Assembly (NCBI GenBank): GCA_030295235.1
Contig: AP026134.1
Coordinates: forward strand, 248,001-312,000
Length of the DNA stretch: 64,000 bases
Source: Fistulifera solaris
Lineage: Eukaryota; Bacillariophyta; Bacillariophyceae; Naviculales; Stauroneidaceae
Direction of reading: 5' to 3'
In this document: positions 20,440 to 31,258 of the stretch, one piece after another
How the letters are laid out: each line of letters opens with the position of its first letter
Numbering within the stretch: the stretch's first letter is position 1
Notes under the pieces: model-generated
Databases searched by the model: none
Seen by the model: the letters and a program-made list of their open reading frames with translations, nothing else
Told to the model about the DNA's origin: nothing
Translations under genes and position numbers: made by a program

Positions 20440-21783
20440 TTAGTTCGTCGGATACAGGTTCTGATTTCGGATCACTTCGTACAACTCTTGACGCCCCGAG
20501 ATTAAGGCTGGCTCACCCTTCTTCTTGGCGTATTCGGCGCATTCTTCGAGCGTGGCTTCACCATCTTCAATCTTTTGTCCCATATCCTCTGACCACGTCA
20601 AATAACGCTGCTGCAGCATTTGCCGCAACACACCTTGTTCGTGCATAGCGGCCGCCTTGCGCAATCCCAACGCGTAACAATCCATACTACCAATGTGTGC
20701 ATAGAACAAATCGATCGGATCCACCGATTCGCGTCGGACTTTGGCATCAAAATTGAGACCACCACTCAATCCACCTTGTCGAATGACCACACCCATAATA
20801 GCCGCTGTTTCTTGTACATTCATGGGAAACAAATCCACATCCCAACCCAGAATCGGATCGCCCGTATTGCAATCGATACTCCCGAGCATGTTGTAGGCAC
20901 TTGCCATGGCAATATCGTGTTCCGACGAATGACCCGCCAAGGTGGTATGATTGGGTTCGATATTGAGTTGAAAGTGTTCCGATAAACCGTATTCATGCAA
21001 GAATGCCATGGCCGTTTGCGCATCATAATCGTACTGGTGTTTCGTGGGTTCCCGGGGTTTGGGTTCCAACAAGAATTTAGCCGTATAACCTTTCTTTTGC
21101 TTGTACGCCACAGCCATGCGGTACATGGCGGCCATATGATCGCATTCCTTCTTGAGATCGGTATTCAACAACGTTTGGTAACCTTCTCGTCCACCCCAAA
21201 AAACGTGATGTGATCCTTTCAATTTGTGAATCAGATCCATCATGGTTTGAATTTGTGCCGCCGCATAACAAAAGACGTGTACATCGGGATTGGTCATGGC
21301 ACCGTTCATGTAACGCGGATTCGTAAACAAATTTTGTGTCCCCCACAAAAGTTGGACGCCGGTTTGTTGTTGTTTTTCCAACAAGTAGTCTCCGATCATG
21401 GCAAGATTATGTTGAAATTCTTCCAAGGAATTCCCCGTAGGAGCCACGTCAATATCGTGAAAGGTATAATATTCGACACCGAGTTTGGTCAAGAATTCAA
21501 AGAGCACATCAATGCGTCGTTTCGCCAAGGCCAGAGGATCTAGTAGTGCCGCATCATCTTCTTCTTCTTCTTCTTCCCACGGTCTCTGTAAAGTCTTGTC
21601 ACCAAATGGATCGGATCCTCCACCACCCACGAGAGTATGCCAGAAACACACACTGAATTTGAGCCATTCTTTCATGGGTTTTCCCAAAATCATTTCGTTC
21701 GCATTGTAATGACGAAATGATAAGGGATCTTGGGAATGCGGGCCTTGGTATACAATTTTGGGAGCGTTGAAAAAGTCTGTCAT
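20440..21783 (-). CDS. xylA: xylose isomerase
   Basis: 447 aa, one exon, first ATG at 21783. It converts D-xylose to D-xylulose (and glucose to fructose) using two divalent metals. Signature blocks: FSVCFWHTLVGGGGSDPFG, YYTFHDIDVAP with the catalytic His, VFWGGREGYQTLLNTD, LEPKPREPTKHQYDYD with metal-binding Glu, and NIEPNHTTLAGHSSEHD. Length is that of class II enzymes. An EEEEEE acidic insertion sits in the loop after residue 70. No targeting peptide is visible, so it is probably cytosolic. Intact frame. Confidence 0.96.
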   Translation of the reverse strand: MTDFFNAPKIVYQGPHSQDPLSFRHYNANEMILGKPMKEWLKFSVCFWHTLVGGGGSDPFGDKTLQRPWEEEEEEDDAALLDPLALAKRRIDVLFEFLTKLGVEYYTFHDIDVAPTGNSLEEFQHNLAMIGDYLLEKQQQTGVQLLWGTQNLFTNPRYMNGAMTNPDVHVFCYAAAQIQTMMDLIHKLKGSHHVFWGGREGYQTLLNTDLKKECDHMAAMYRMAVAYKQKKGYTAKFLLEPKPREPTKHQYDYDAQTAMAFLHEYGLSEHFQLNIEPNHTTLAGHSSEHDIAMASAYNMLGSIDCNTGDPILGWDVDLFPMNVQETAAIMGVVIRQGGLSGGLNFDAKVRRESVDPIDLFYAHIGSMDCYALGLRKAAAMHEQGVLRQMLQQRYLTWSEDMGQKIEDGEATLEECAEYAKKKGEPALISGRQELYEVIRNQNLYPTN

Positions 21784-22172
21784 GTCTTGGCCTTGTGAAT
21801 TTGTTTGTTTGTTATTTATGCCTTTACCTGGTTAGTTTTGCATGAAGTTTATTACTCCGTATTCGTTTGACTTTTACCTGGGAAATGCAAACCGTGCGAG
21901 AACGATCGTTGATTATTACTACTATTATTATTTTTCTCGTTCTCGTCCTCCTTGGTTCACGCGCAACCAAAGGTCGCGCGCGTTCGTCACTCTCGTTGAA
22001 TCCGTGTTCTTCATGTCGTAACGGTGTAGAGGACAATTGGATGGAGGCGAGAGAAATACAAAACGCGCAGCGAATAAGATAAGAGCCAAAATAATACGTA
22101 GTAATGCAATAATAATCATCATCCATACCAGAAGGATCATTTATTTATTTATCGTCGCAAGACAAGACAAGT
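21784..22172. promoter_or_regulatory. divergent promoter of xylose isomerase and CS-domain gene
   Basis: About 390 bp between two divergent starts. It contains AT-rich trinucleotide tracts (ATT/ACT) and two TTTACCTGG motifs near 21827 and 21874. No open frame supported. Confidence 0.35.
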
Positions 22173-22961
22173 ATGTCTCGAATCGATTATTCGAAATGGG
22201 ATCATTTAGAAGATAGTGACGATGACTATAATAATAATGATGATAATGATAATGATAATGCTTCGACAGCAGAAAATCATCGTCCGCGTGTGACGAAATT
22301 GGAACAACCGAGTCGGATCACAACACAAGCCGATGGGACCCTTCTCGTGGAACCGTCAAGTCCTACTACCACGAACAAACAACCCGTCATTATGAATCAT
22401 TATCAACCTGTCACAACAGAAGATGAAATACCTTCGGAATGGATCATAAAAGGTGATCATGTCATTCTGGAAAACAATATTATAGAATTGTGGTGGTCGC
22501 AAGATCGTTACTCGGTGACAATACGAATACGACTTGCATCAGAGATGAAGATAAAATCGGTACAGATCGAACCCATTCTTTCGTACCAGGATCGTCATTG
22601 CGCCACCGGAACACAAACACCGGTTCTCAAAATTCATACGTCAGATGGTTCGGTGTGGTTCGAAGGCTCCTTGTCGCATCCCGTTCATTTGGCTGAAAAC
22701 GACGACGACGATACCGTCGATTGGACGATTGTGACGCACCAACACCAAAAATATTTGACCATGATCTTGTACAAAGCCACACCTATGGCGGGTATGTTTG
22801 TTTGGTGGAAGCGTCCGTTGTTGCAGTGTCCGGAACGCAGTCTCGAAACGGACGACGACAACGACAGCAACAACGACAGCCGTCGGGCGTTTCAACAAGC
22901 CTGGACCGAGGCGCATCAACAATTCGTTGCGGAAACCAGTCGTCCTCGAAACGCACTTTGA
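22173..22961 (+). CDS. CS (p23/NudC-like) domain protein
   Basis: 262 aa, one exon. It opens with SRIDYSKWDHLEDSDDD, the acidic start shared by several Hsp90 co-chaperones, then a low-complexity Asn/Asp stretch. Residues about 92-215 have the CS beta-sandwich pattern: IELWWSQDRYSVTIRI, VWFEGSLSHPVHL, VDWTIV, LTMILYKA and FVWWKR. CS-domain proteins act as Hsp90 co-chaperones or dynein/microtubule adaptors. Which subtype is not resolved. The C-terminus ends in a short charged helix. Confidence 0.8.
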   Translation: MSRIDYSKWDHLEDSDDDYNNNDDNDNDNASTAENHRPRVTKLEQPSRITTQADGTLLVEPSSPTTTNKQPVIMNHYQPVTTEDEIPSEWIIKGDHVILENNIIELWWSQDRYSVTIRIRLASEMKIKSVQIEPILSYQDRHCATGTQTPVLKIHTSDGSVWFEGSLSHPVHLAENDDDDTVDWTIVTHQHQKYLTMILYKATPMAGMFVWWKRPLLQCPERSLETDDDNDSNNDSRRAFQQAWTEAHQQFVAETSRPRNAL

Positions 22962-23435
22962 AACGCGTGATGAAAAAACAACAACAACAACAACAACAAC
23001 AAAAACAGTCGAACATTTTTGAGGTACGTGTTTCCGTGTATTTTTTTTCTTCGTTGTAACATCTGCCAGGACGACATTTTTTCTTCTATACATAGATAGT
23101 AACGAAAAATTAGGGACATCTGAATGTATTGTGAGCGAATTGAGAAAATCAGACGGAGCAGATCTTTGTTTTCGCTCTTGTGTGTGTGTGTGTGTGTTTT
23201 GCAGAATCGATCTTGGTGGACTCACTTTTGATACTGTTTCTTTTTTCTTTTTTTTTCAGAACTGTTCCTCCTCTGTATAAAAGTAGCTTTACTTTACAAA
23301 GTAGTGATTCATTTAGTTTTACTTTGTCACTTCATGCAACTATTTGACAACGTTTTTTTTTCCGACGCAAACTTTCGAACAGAACCTTCCCTTCATAATC
23401 ACATGATACCATTTGAACCAACTAGGGTTCCCAAA
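22962..23435. other. intergenic with CAA and GT microsatellites
   Basis: About 470 bp: a CAA repeat at 22979-23000 and a GT repeat at 23181-23198 with T-rich stretches. No supported gene. Confidence 0.5.
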
Positions 23436-23775
23436 TCAATGCACTGCGGCGGCGGCGGCCGATCCTTCCGGGGTTTCATTCGGAACGAGAACGGTAATTT
23501 GGTTTCCATTCAATAATATTTCCGTGTGCAACGGTGTCGCGGTGCTAACGCCATGGGCGTCCATGGAATATTCAATCGCATCCTCCAACACTAAATTGAC
23601 CTTTCCAGACGTGAGCGAAACGATAATGATGCAATCTTTTGCAAAAGGCACTTACATAATCATCAAAACCACGTAAAATTCCGACCACCTCTTTCTGTCC
23701 TCTTAATAAGATCCAAATCTTGGACCCTATTGCTTGATCGATCACTTCTAAAGGTAACAAACGTTTGGAAGACAT
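23436..23775 (-). CDS. LSM5: U6 snRNA-associated Sm-like protein LSm5
   Basis: Two exons read leftward: 23775-23656 and 23600-23436; 55-bp intron with GTAAGT donor and GGAAAG acceptor, in frame (94 aa). Sm1 reads LLPLEVIDQAIGSKIWILLR...GILRGFDDYVNLVLEDAIEY, Sm2 reads ILLNGNQITVLVP. This is the LSm5 signature. It is a subunit of the LSm1-7 (mRNA decay) and LSm2-8 (U6 snRNP) rings. An Ala-rich tail ends the protein. Confidence 0.94.
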
Positions 23776-24172
23776 GATTGATAGGGAGAGAGTAGAAAAC
23801 AACTGATGGCTTGTCAACAATTAAAACACATGAATAACACCATCGCGCAATGTAAAAAAAGCCATGAGGTTGCGAGCGAGATCGCCAGCATTTAGGCGCC
23901 ACGGTACCAATCGCTGTACGACATTCTATTGGACAAAGACGAAAACCGAGTGACCTTCGCTAAATCAAAAAAGTAGTAATAATAAGACCTGACAATGTAT
24001 TTCAAAGGAATAAAACAAAGTAGTAACTTTGTAAATGATTCGAAAGTTGGAAGTCGAAACGAGACACATTTCCCTATTGATCTACACGGAAGTCATAATA
24101 GTCATCATTGCGTAAATCTCAATGATCGTTAACCCAGGAGTTTTATGCTCCTACTCTTATGTAGCTAGAACA

Positions 24173-25717
24173 CTAGTTTTCGAAATCGCGGGTACTCAAC
24201 ACAACCGTACTGTGCTGACCACCACCACCAAAATCGAGAATCTTTTTCGAAGAGCGCAGATTCAATTTCGTGGGACGCAACAAATCTCCACCTTTTTCTC
24301 CATTCGCAGCACGGTGATGTCCCGTGGCACCCGACGTATTGAATCCCCACGTGTAGAGCGTATTGTTCGCATCGAGGGCCATGCCGTGCGATCCGCCGGC
24401 GGCAACCTTCATGAGCAACACTGGTTCTGGGAACGCGACGGGTTGCCATCCAAATTGGGGTGATTTCGAATGACCCAAACCGAGTTGTGCGTACGAATTC
24501 TGTCCACAGGCATACATCAGATGACCGCCCTCATCAACAATGTATGAATGATACGGACCGGCGGCTACGAGTCCCACATGTTCCCGCACGAGCGTCAATT
24601 CGTGCACCGACTCGATTTCTTGAGGCAATCCCAATTGCCCCGACGAATTCTGACCACTGCTGTACAGTGTCGGAATCCCTCCCCCGCGATTGCGTGCAAT
24701 CACCAACAAATGATTGGATCCACACGCCAGCGAAAGCACTTCTTTGCGGGAAACGGCACCGGTCCCGCAAATCGCGCCGGGGCCGGTGTCAAAAAGTGTT
24801 GCAGAACTTGTGCCTCGGTCATAGCCTGGAGCGCCTCGGTCAGATTGAATTCACCATTCGCTTCGGGGGCCGCAATATCTCGACTGCGTGCGAGTTCACC
24901 TTTTTCTCCGAAACCTGTTGTTGCCTTGTGAGCCCTGCATTATAAAACAACCAATGAAGCATCAATGGTACGTACCAAACGTCACCACACTACCGTCTTG
25001 CAAGACCGCCGCGGCAAAATTGGAAGCATTACCCGTTTCTATACGCAATACTTTTTGATTTCCGGGCATCCGAATAGGAACCGGTGTCGCGTTACTGCCC
25101 CGACACGATCGTCCCTCCGCTGGATAATGATACTTCTCATCGATAGAAGATCGGATCATGCCACACATCAAGACTTGGCCCTGTGTATTGAGAAACAATG
25201 TCTGCGAATCTCCCGTCTTGACTTGCAGTATGTTGCGCAGGTTCGGGACGAGTTGGGGCATGATGTCGTCGGTCGATGTAGCGGAATATCCCAAGGCACC
25301 TTCATCCGCGACACCCCAAACGTAGACATCTCCATCGACCGTCAACGCCGCCGTATGCAATCCTCCGAGACTGACCGATCGTACTCGATCAACGTTCGGT
25401 AATACTGTAGGTGTGATCGTATCCAGATACTCGTCAATCATGGGCAAGCCCAACAAATTGTTGTCATTGTCTCCAAAAACGAGGAGCGTGCCGTGTTCGG
25501 TAGCGTACAAGTCATTGCACCGGGCAATTTCTTGCTGTATCTGTATCGTGACTTGTTCGATTTGATTCGGTGTTTGACACGATTCCCAGACGGATTGATT
25601 GAGACGAAACAGTTCGTTCACTTCCAAGGCTCGCCATTGTTGCAGTTTCTTGGAAAAGCTTCCCGGTGGGGTGTCTTGTTGTTCGATGGCGTCGTCTTCT
25701 TCGCGGGTGCGTTTCAT
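24173..25717 (-). CDS. RCC1-repeat (beta-propeller) protein
   Basis: Exon 1 25717-24976, 41-bp intron with GTACGT donor and ATGCAG acceptor, exon 2 24934-24173 (about 500 aa). Repeats include LLVFGDNDNNLLGLP, VYVWGVADEGALGYS, VVTFG, LYSSGQNSSGQLGLP, LMYACGQNSYAQLGLG and LYTWGFNTSGATGHH, the RCC1 blade pattern. A helical insertion (ALQAMTEAQVLQHFL) separates the two propeller halves. Within exon 2 the frame steps at the five-T run 24901-24905 and at the three-T run 24743-24745; one extra base in each run joins all blades. RCC1-like proteins serve as Ran exchange factors or protein scaffolds; no specific partner can be assigned. Confidence 0.85.
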
Positions 25718-26812
25718 TTGTTTCCTTCCGCAAATCGGTTCGTTGATTTGATCAAAGCAATCAAAGGGGTTGTAAGCTGTGAAAGAACGCGCAAGGTCTT
25801 TTTGTATTTGTAAAGACGCCTTGCTTCAAAAAAAAAAAACTGTGTGATCGTGGTGGCCCGCCGCTGCTTGTGGCGAACAATATCTCGTACTACGTACCAA
25901 GTACCCGGTACGGTATGGTACCCGGTACCGGTACCGTACCGGCATCTCGTGGTCCGAGAGTAACAGCCCATTATCGTACCACCACTACCACTACTGCTTG
26001 TTAGTGTGTCTGAGACGCGGACGGATGTGCGTCGCAAGATGACGCATGACTGAATTACAGTCAGTCGCGGCGAAAGGTCGCCTACATTTGGGATCTATAG
26101 TAACGAGTATTTTCACTACTATGGATTACAAATCCAAAAATAGACCGACATTATTAGAATTGAGGCAAGCATTGCAATAACCTCTAAAAATATCTGCATA
26201 TTGCTTGAAGGAAGTGAAAAACTGCGGAACGAACAAAGGTTAGGTAGCAGTCCTGCTAGTGACAGCACCATCACATGGGCCTGTAGTAAGTTCGAGAGAC
26301 AACGATACGGAAGATTTTTCGAGATTCAAATCATTGACGCGAGCTCTGCAAAAGCTTAAAATCATGAATTTTTAAAAGCCGACTATAGTTCAACACGCTC
26401 GTTAAAAACGAGCGAAGGTTGGGTAGCATTGTGGCGAAATCGATTCAGGACTGAATTTCAGTCCTGTCCAAAAACGGACAACACATTGGCCTATAGTAAG
26501 TTTGGAAGAGAACGATCGCCAAATCGTAAAAAAGATCATCCAAGATTGCATTTTAGCATGTGCAGCGGAAAGGTATTGCATCGTGTCAAACGACCAATGT
26601 GGCTTATGAATTGAGCAAGCAGCATTATCGCGATTGAGGTAGCAGTTTTGCTCGTCATCATGAGACAGGCAATTCAGTAAATGGTGGGGAACTCCAGCGC
26701 ACACTTCGAGCTATAGTAAAGTTGTCGAGGTTGCTTTTTTTCTTAGCGTTTGACATTTCGTTTTTCAATAATCATCATGTTCATCTTTGTTACATCCTAA
26801 ACAATAGAGAAT
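25718..26812. repeat. intergenic region with GGTACC patch and diverged hairpin units
   Basis: A gene-free stretch of 1.1 kb. 25895-25942 is a run of GTACC/GGTACC palindromes. From 26040 to 26740 four loosely similar segments each carry a hairpin followed by the motif CTATAGTAA or CTGTAGTAAGTT (near 26094, 26281, 26491, 26711), spaced about 190-220 bp. Clear hairpins include a 10-bp stem at 26446-26466, GTCC/GGAC at 26467-26480 and CTCGTT/AACGAG at 26398-26412. No open frame. A diverged tandem repeat or structured-RNA cluster are both possible. Confidence 0.45.
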
Positions 26813-28625
26813 ATGCCTCGATGCTGGCTGGGCTGTTTCCTTTACGCCGCCGTCGCCTTGGGTCTTCACGTCGTGCCCTTGATTCCGCATCATCGCTTGG
26901 TCGAACGGCGACGGCACGAACGACGACAATTGATTGATGATTTGCAAATTGACCCGTTATATCAAGGCATCGGTGTACGTTCCCCCTTCGTTGGCAAAAA
27001 TGATTTCATCACCATGCTGTCGCACTCACTTTTCTTTTCTTTTCAATAACATAGACCCATTATGTTGATTTATGGATCGGATGTCCACCCCAACGACAAA
27101 CGGTGATTGTCGATACCGGATCGGCCGACACGGCCTTTCCCTGTTATGGTTGTGAGGAATGCGGAGCAGCCGTTCCGCATTCCTCCAATCCTCATCCCGA
27201 ACATCACAATCACATTGATTCCGTGTATCGACAAAATGAATCGTCTTGTTTTCAATATTTACTGTGTTCCGAAAGCGAACCCTGTCCCGATGAAAGTGTT
27301 TGTTCATTATTGCGGGAGGACAATGAAAATCCTTTTGATTTGCCCGAAAGTAGTTTGCATCCCCCTTTCTCAATAGTAGCTTGGCCGATCGCGTCTGTCA
27401 CATGGGTATGGCGTATATGGAAGGGAGTTCGTGGATTGCACTGCAAAGCATCGATCGGGCGTATACGGGTGGATCTCATTTCGCCGTCGATTCTACGGAA
27501 GCCGAACACGCGCGTTTTTCCCTCACATTTGGTTGTCAAACTGCAGTCGAAGGATTGTTTGCAACACAATTGGCCGATGGTATCTTGGGTATGATGAAGA
27601 GTCCTCGTTCGTATTGGTGGCAATTGTACAATGCCGGTATCATTCAAGAACAACAATTTTCGCTCTGTTTCACCACCAATCCTGTCATTACCTACGCTGG
27701 GACAGATGCGGGTGCCATGGTGTTGGGAGGTACCGATCCACGGTTGCATACGACACCGATGGTCTTTGCCGAAATGGTCGATGAGGATTCGTCCGATGCC
27801 ATGGAGCTTGTCTTGGAAAACATTCATTTGCGCCGGCCTGCGGGAGAAAGTATTGTTCCGACGCACGTAACTGATTGGTATACGTTACGTAACCTCACCA
27901 GGAAAATGAAGGGTGTCGTCGATAGTGGTGCCACCAGCACCCATTTGACGAATGAATTCTACGAGCCGTTCCGCGATGCCTTTTGGGCATTGACCGGTCT
28001 CGAATACGATACGCAGAAGACTTATTCGTTTGCAAGTCATGAACAAATGACCACATCACTGCCTACAGTGCTCTTTCAATTCCAAGCGTCCGCGCACAAT
28101 GAAGCAGACCCCAATTTTGATGGCTTCTCGAACAATGGGAAGAGTATTTTGGTAGCATTGCCGCCCAGTAGCTATATGAAATACTATCCCAATGAAGATG
28201 TTTATTCGCCCAAGATTTTCTTTCGTGATTTCGGTTTGTCGTTGGGGGCCAACTTCCTGTCGGGCAAGGATGTCTTGTTTGATGTCGAACATAAACGCAT
28301 TGGGTTTGCAGAAAGTTCGTGCGATTACTTATCGCTCCATGATCCACGGTTCAATCACAGTGAAGCGGCATGGGAAGCCCAGCAGCCGACTTATTCCAAT
28401 CCAGACGCTACCGGTCCCAATGTTCCATTAGCAACTTTAGTGGGACTCGTTGCGATAATAGCTAGCTTTGGCATACGTGTATTTTACAAAAAGACACGCA
28501 TGGTGGCCTTTCAACCGCTGCGTTTGCAAGAGGTCGAGAGTTTCGAGTCGTACAGTGACGACGACGTATTTGAAACCGAAATGGTACTAACCTCTTTGGA
28601 AAGAACTGACAGTAATATAAGGTAA
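26813..28625 (+). CDS. membrane-anchored pepsin-type aspartyl protease
   Basis: Two exons, 26813-26974 and 27055-28625; 80-bp intron with GTACGT donor and CATAG acceptor (about 578 aa). Signal peptide CWLGCFLYAAVALGLHV, propeptide, then first catalytic motif VIVDTGSADTAFPC (Asp about 74), flap-region MAYMEGSSWIA, second catalytic motif GVVDSGATSTH (Asp about 344), a C-terminal transmembrane helix (PLATLVGLVAIIASFGIRVFY) and a tail of about 50 residues. The arrangement resembles BACE/nepenthesin-type anchored proteases of the secretory path. The frame steps between 27354 and 27381, at the CCCCCTTT run 27361-27368; one more base gives a continuous protein. No short intron fits, so a homopolymer error is likely. 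Confidence 0.88.
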
Positions 28626-28759
28626 TAGCAAAGTATTGCAGAAATCGAATACTACTAAGTTTTATCTTGAGTGAAATATCAAGCTTGCTGTTATTTTTCG
28701 TATGCATAAACAAGTGAAGGCTGCAGTGATATGCATGTACTATATAAGTTTCCGACTCG

Positions 28760-30166
28760 CTACAATTCGTCCTTCTCGGTCGATGGAGAATCATTCGGTG
28801 AACTGCCTTTTTCTTCGGGAACCGACAATAGATACACTCCCACATAATCATTTTGCAAGGACCCCATGTACAATCGATCTTGCAAGACTGTGGCACTGGT
28901 CAAACCCGAAATGTCTTTGCCCGACGGATCTTGTACATAATGGTGTTCTCCCGACACCGGATCGACCACTAAAATCCCAGTATACCGCGATGGCAAGGTG
29001 GGCAACCACGCCCGCGGTAATATCATGAGAGTGGTCCGCAAAACGTTTTGCAACATGTATGGCAAGGCCTTCCACGCCACGTGTATTGCCGCCACGTCCG
29101 CCACAATCGCCACATAGCATGTCGTTTTTGTGGAATCACTGACACAATTCACATTGTCGGGATATCCCGGCAAAGCAGCCACCAACACTTCGGGCTGCAA
29201 ATACTCTTCCGGTGTCAACAAGTCGACCGATGTCTTTATGGAAGTAGTTAAATGATATTTGAGAACAGCCAAACCAGACGATTCTGTGACAATCAAATAA
29301 TCTTCATTTACCGGATCTACCGCGACGCCATTCGCAAATTGCAAATTGTCCGCCAAAACCCGCGTGATGCCCGTTGTCGGATTGTATTCGCACAACCGTC
29401 CCGCTGCTTGGCCTCGTAATAAATCCAGTTTCGAGGCATACAATAGATCCCATTGGTCGTGATAACGATCCAGTGGAATGTCGGTACTGTCCGTAAAGTA
29501 AATCTTGTGGGTGACCGGACCCACCGTCACGGAATTGGCCAACCCGATCGGAGAAGTCACTTCCGTATAGTGCGTGTCGCGTTTTCTTAACTTTTTCAAG
29601 ACCGACACTTGATGGGTGACCAACTCCACCAACGAATGGGGTTGATCAAAATGCTTCAATTGTGTGATTCCCAACACGGCATCCGCCACATACTGAGTAT
29701 CACCGTGTACGTATCCACCGAGTGGACGACCGATGCCAAGATTCTTGCGAAGGACCAAAGTAGTCGCATTCCAGACCGTTGATGCCTCACCATTGGCTTG
29801 TAAGAATTCTTGCTCTTGTGCGGGTGTCGGTAAATTTGTGATTTCTATCAATTGTGCTGCTTCATTCAATCCAAACAGACGATTCCGCCACGTGAAAATC
29901 GTTTCGGAGCCCTGAAGACGAGGAGCTTGTAGTTTATACGTCCGACGGTGTCGGAATCGTAACGCATTTTGGTATTGTTGTACCATCCTCGATCGGGTCG
30001 TATACCATGGCGTTGAACGGGGCGGTAGTTCTCGCACCGGAGATCCGTACGGCAATAGAATCGGATGTAAGTGTTTGCCTACAAAATAGCCCATTGCCGC
30101 CATTATGATGATGGCGCGGAGTATTACGAGACGCGTCGAACCGGGCTGATAACGTGGGGATGCCAT
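28760..30166 (-). CDS. strictosidine synthase/APMAP-like ER beta-propeller protein ending in KDEL
   Basis: 468 aa, one exon. An N-terminal helix (LVILRAIIIMAAMGYFVG) makes it a type II membrane protein with a luminal body. The six-blade propeller of the SSL/APMAP family is seen in HKIYFTDSTDI, ANGVAVDPVNEDYLIVTES, the family motif ALPGYPDNVN, and a final VVDPVSGEHHYVQDPSGK...DRLYMGS. The C-terminus is STEKDEL, a perfect ER-retrieval signal. Plant strictosidine synthase condenses tryptamine and secologanin, but most relatives are arylesterase-like or of unknown activity. ER lumen location is well supported; activity is not. Confidence 0.87.
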   Translation of the reverse strand: MASPRYQPGSTRLVILRAIIIMAAMGYFVGKHLHPILLPYGSPVRELPPRSTPWYTTRSRMVQQYQNALRFRHRRTYKLQAPRLQGSETIFTWRNRLFGLNEAAQLIEITNLPTPAQEQEFLQANGEASTVWNATTLVLRKNLGIGRPLGGYVHGDTQYVADAVLGITQLKHFDQPHSLVELVTHQVSVLKKLRKRDTHYTEVTSPIGLANSVTVGPVTHKIYFTDSTDIPLDRYHDQWDLLYASKLDLLRGQAAGRLCEYNPTTGITRVLADNLQFANGVAVDPVNEDYLIVTESSGLAVLKYHLTTSIKTSVDLLTPEEYLQPEVLVAALPGYPDNVNCVSDSTKTTCYVAIVADVAAIHVAWKALPYMLQNVLRTTLMILPRAWLPTLPSRYTGILVVDPVSGEHHYVQDPSGKDISGLTSATVLQDRLYMGSLQNDYVGVYLLSVPEEKGSSPNDSPSTEKDEL

Positions 30167-30655
30167 GTATATAATATATGCTGTTGCGGTGTGAAATATA
30201 TAGCAAGGTAAAGTGTAGAAGGCTTTATTTACTTGTCATGAAATAAGACTACTGTATTTGGATTGTGAATGTGAAGAGCTCATCACAGCATCATTCTGTA
30301 TCATCGGTGCTTGTCGTGAAGGAAAGATCCTTTCGAGTGACGTAATGATGACGTGTATGTATTCACGTGATTCGTTCGTTTGAGTCCCGTGGAACGGACA
30401 CGAACGGAAACAAGAATGCGAACTCCTCGGCCAAAGAACCACTCCTTTGCTAATAAAAGAACCGTGGGAGAATCCCTTCGCGGTCCCAAAGAAGAACCAC
30501 CTTCCAGTATGGATCAGTGTGTACATGGAGAAACGATGTCAACGCGGAATGGTGAAAAAAGATCTTTGACTTCACAAAAACACAATCCAAACAATCTGCA
30601 AAAATACAAACAAAACAAGCCAAACAAGCCAAACGTCTTACTCTTTCATCTCACC
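30167..30655. promoter_or_regulatory. divergent promoter region with CRE-like sites
   Basis: About 490 bp between two divergent secretory-path genes. It contains TGACGTAA at 30336-30343, TGACGT again at 30347 and the E-box/G-box CACGTG at 30364-30369 within 35 bp, matching bZIP-type sites. The frame of the downstream gene is open from 30380, but a signal peptide begins only at the ATG at 30656, so the rest is taken as leader. Confidence 0.4.
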
Positions 30656-31258
30656 ATGAGAACTCTACTAGCACTACTACAACTACTACTACTATTCGTC
30701 GTGAGCACCACGGCCGACGAAGAATTAAATGTTCGGCAAACCGGATTGTCCGATTTTGTCGTGGATACCATTTCGCATCCGTGTCACGAAAATGGTGTCA
30801 TTCGTGGTTGGTGCGACGATGTTTTGCATGCTCACCTCCGATGTACCATTCATCCGTCTTTGAATATGTATACGTGTCAATGCAGTGGAGATCCTTCGGC
30901 GTGTCCCAGTGAATGCATTCAAGATGGGGAAATTGTCAAGAAGATGCCGTACGGCATTCAGTGTCAAGGCATTCCGGAAGATGAACCCAATTACATTTTG
31001 CGTTCCTCCACCACCGAATTGCCGTTGCATCACTGTGAAAACAATGCCCGGGTCGCCAATTGGTGCAATGAAAACAGTGGTGATGTCAATTGCTTGTTGT
31101 TGCCGGCCTTGGATGAATACGTCTGCAACTGTCACGGCAATACGAAAGCCTGTCCGCAAGATTGTGTCGGTGGATTGGAGCCCGATAAGAAAACGAAACA
31201 CGGGATTCGTTGCAAAGGAATTCCGTTGGATAATCCCAATTATGTCTTGACGCAGTAA
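30656..31258 (+). CDS. secreted protein with two 8-cysteine modules
   Basis: 200 aa. The chosen ATG opens a signal peptide (RTLLALLQLLLLFVVSTTA); an in-frame ATG at 30380 would bury it. The mature protein is two homologous modules of about 75 residues, each with eight cysteines in the same order: HPCHENGVIRGWCDD...YTCQCSGDPSACPSEC...GIQCQGIPEDEPNYIL and LHHCENNARVANWCNE...YVCNCHGNTKACPQDC...GIRCKGIPLDNPNYVL. Module identity is clear at the Cys, Trp and GIxCxGIPxDxPNYxL positions. No known domain recognised. Extracellular role likely; function unknown. Confidence 0.8.
   Translation: MRTLLALLQLLLLFVVSTTADEELNVRQTGLSDFVVDTISHPCHENGVIRGWCDDVLHAHLRCTIHPSLNMYTCQCSGDPSACPSECIQDGEIVKKMPYGIQCQGIPEDEPNYILRSSTTELPLHHCENNARVANWCNENSGDVNCLLLPALDEYVCNCHGNTKACPQDCVGGLEPDKKTKHGIRCKGIPLDNPNYVLTQ

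Noticed and set aside
27350-27381. Very short intron in the aspartyl protease explaining the frame change
   Set aside because: The only GT...AG pair spans about 26 bp, too short compared with the 55-156 bp introns seen here; a homopolymer length error is simpler.
30380-30655. Upstream start for the two-module Cys-rich protein
   Set aside because: It would bury a clear signal peptide beginning at 30656; the extension is basic and low-complexity.
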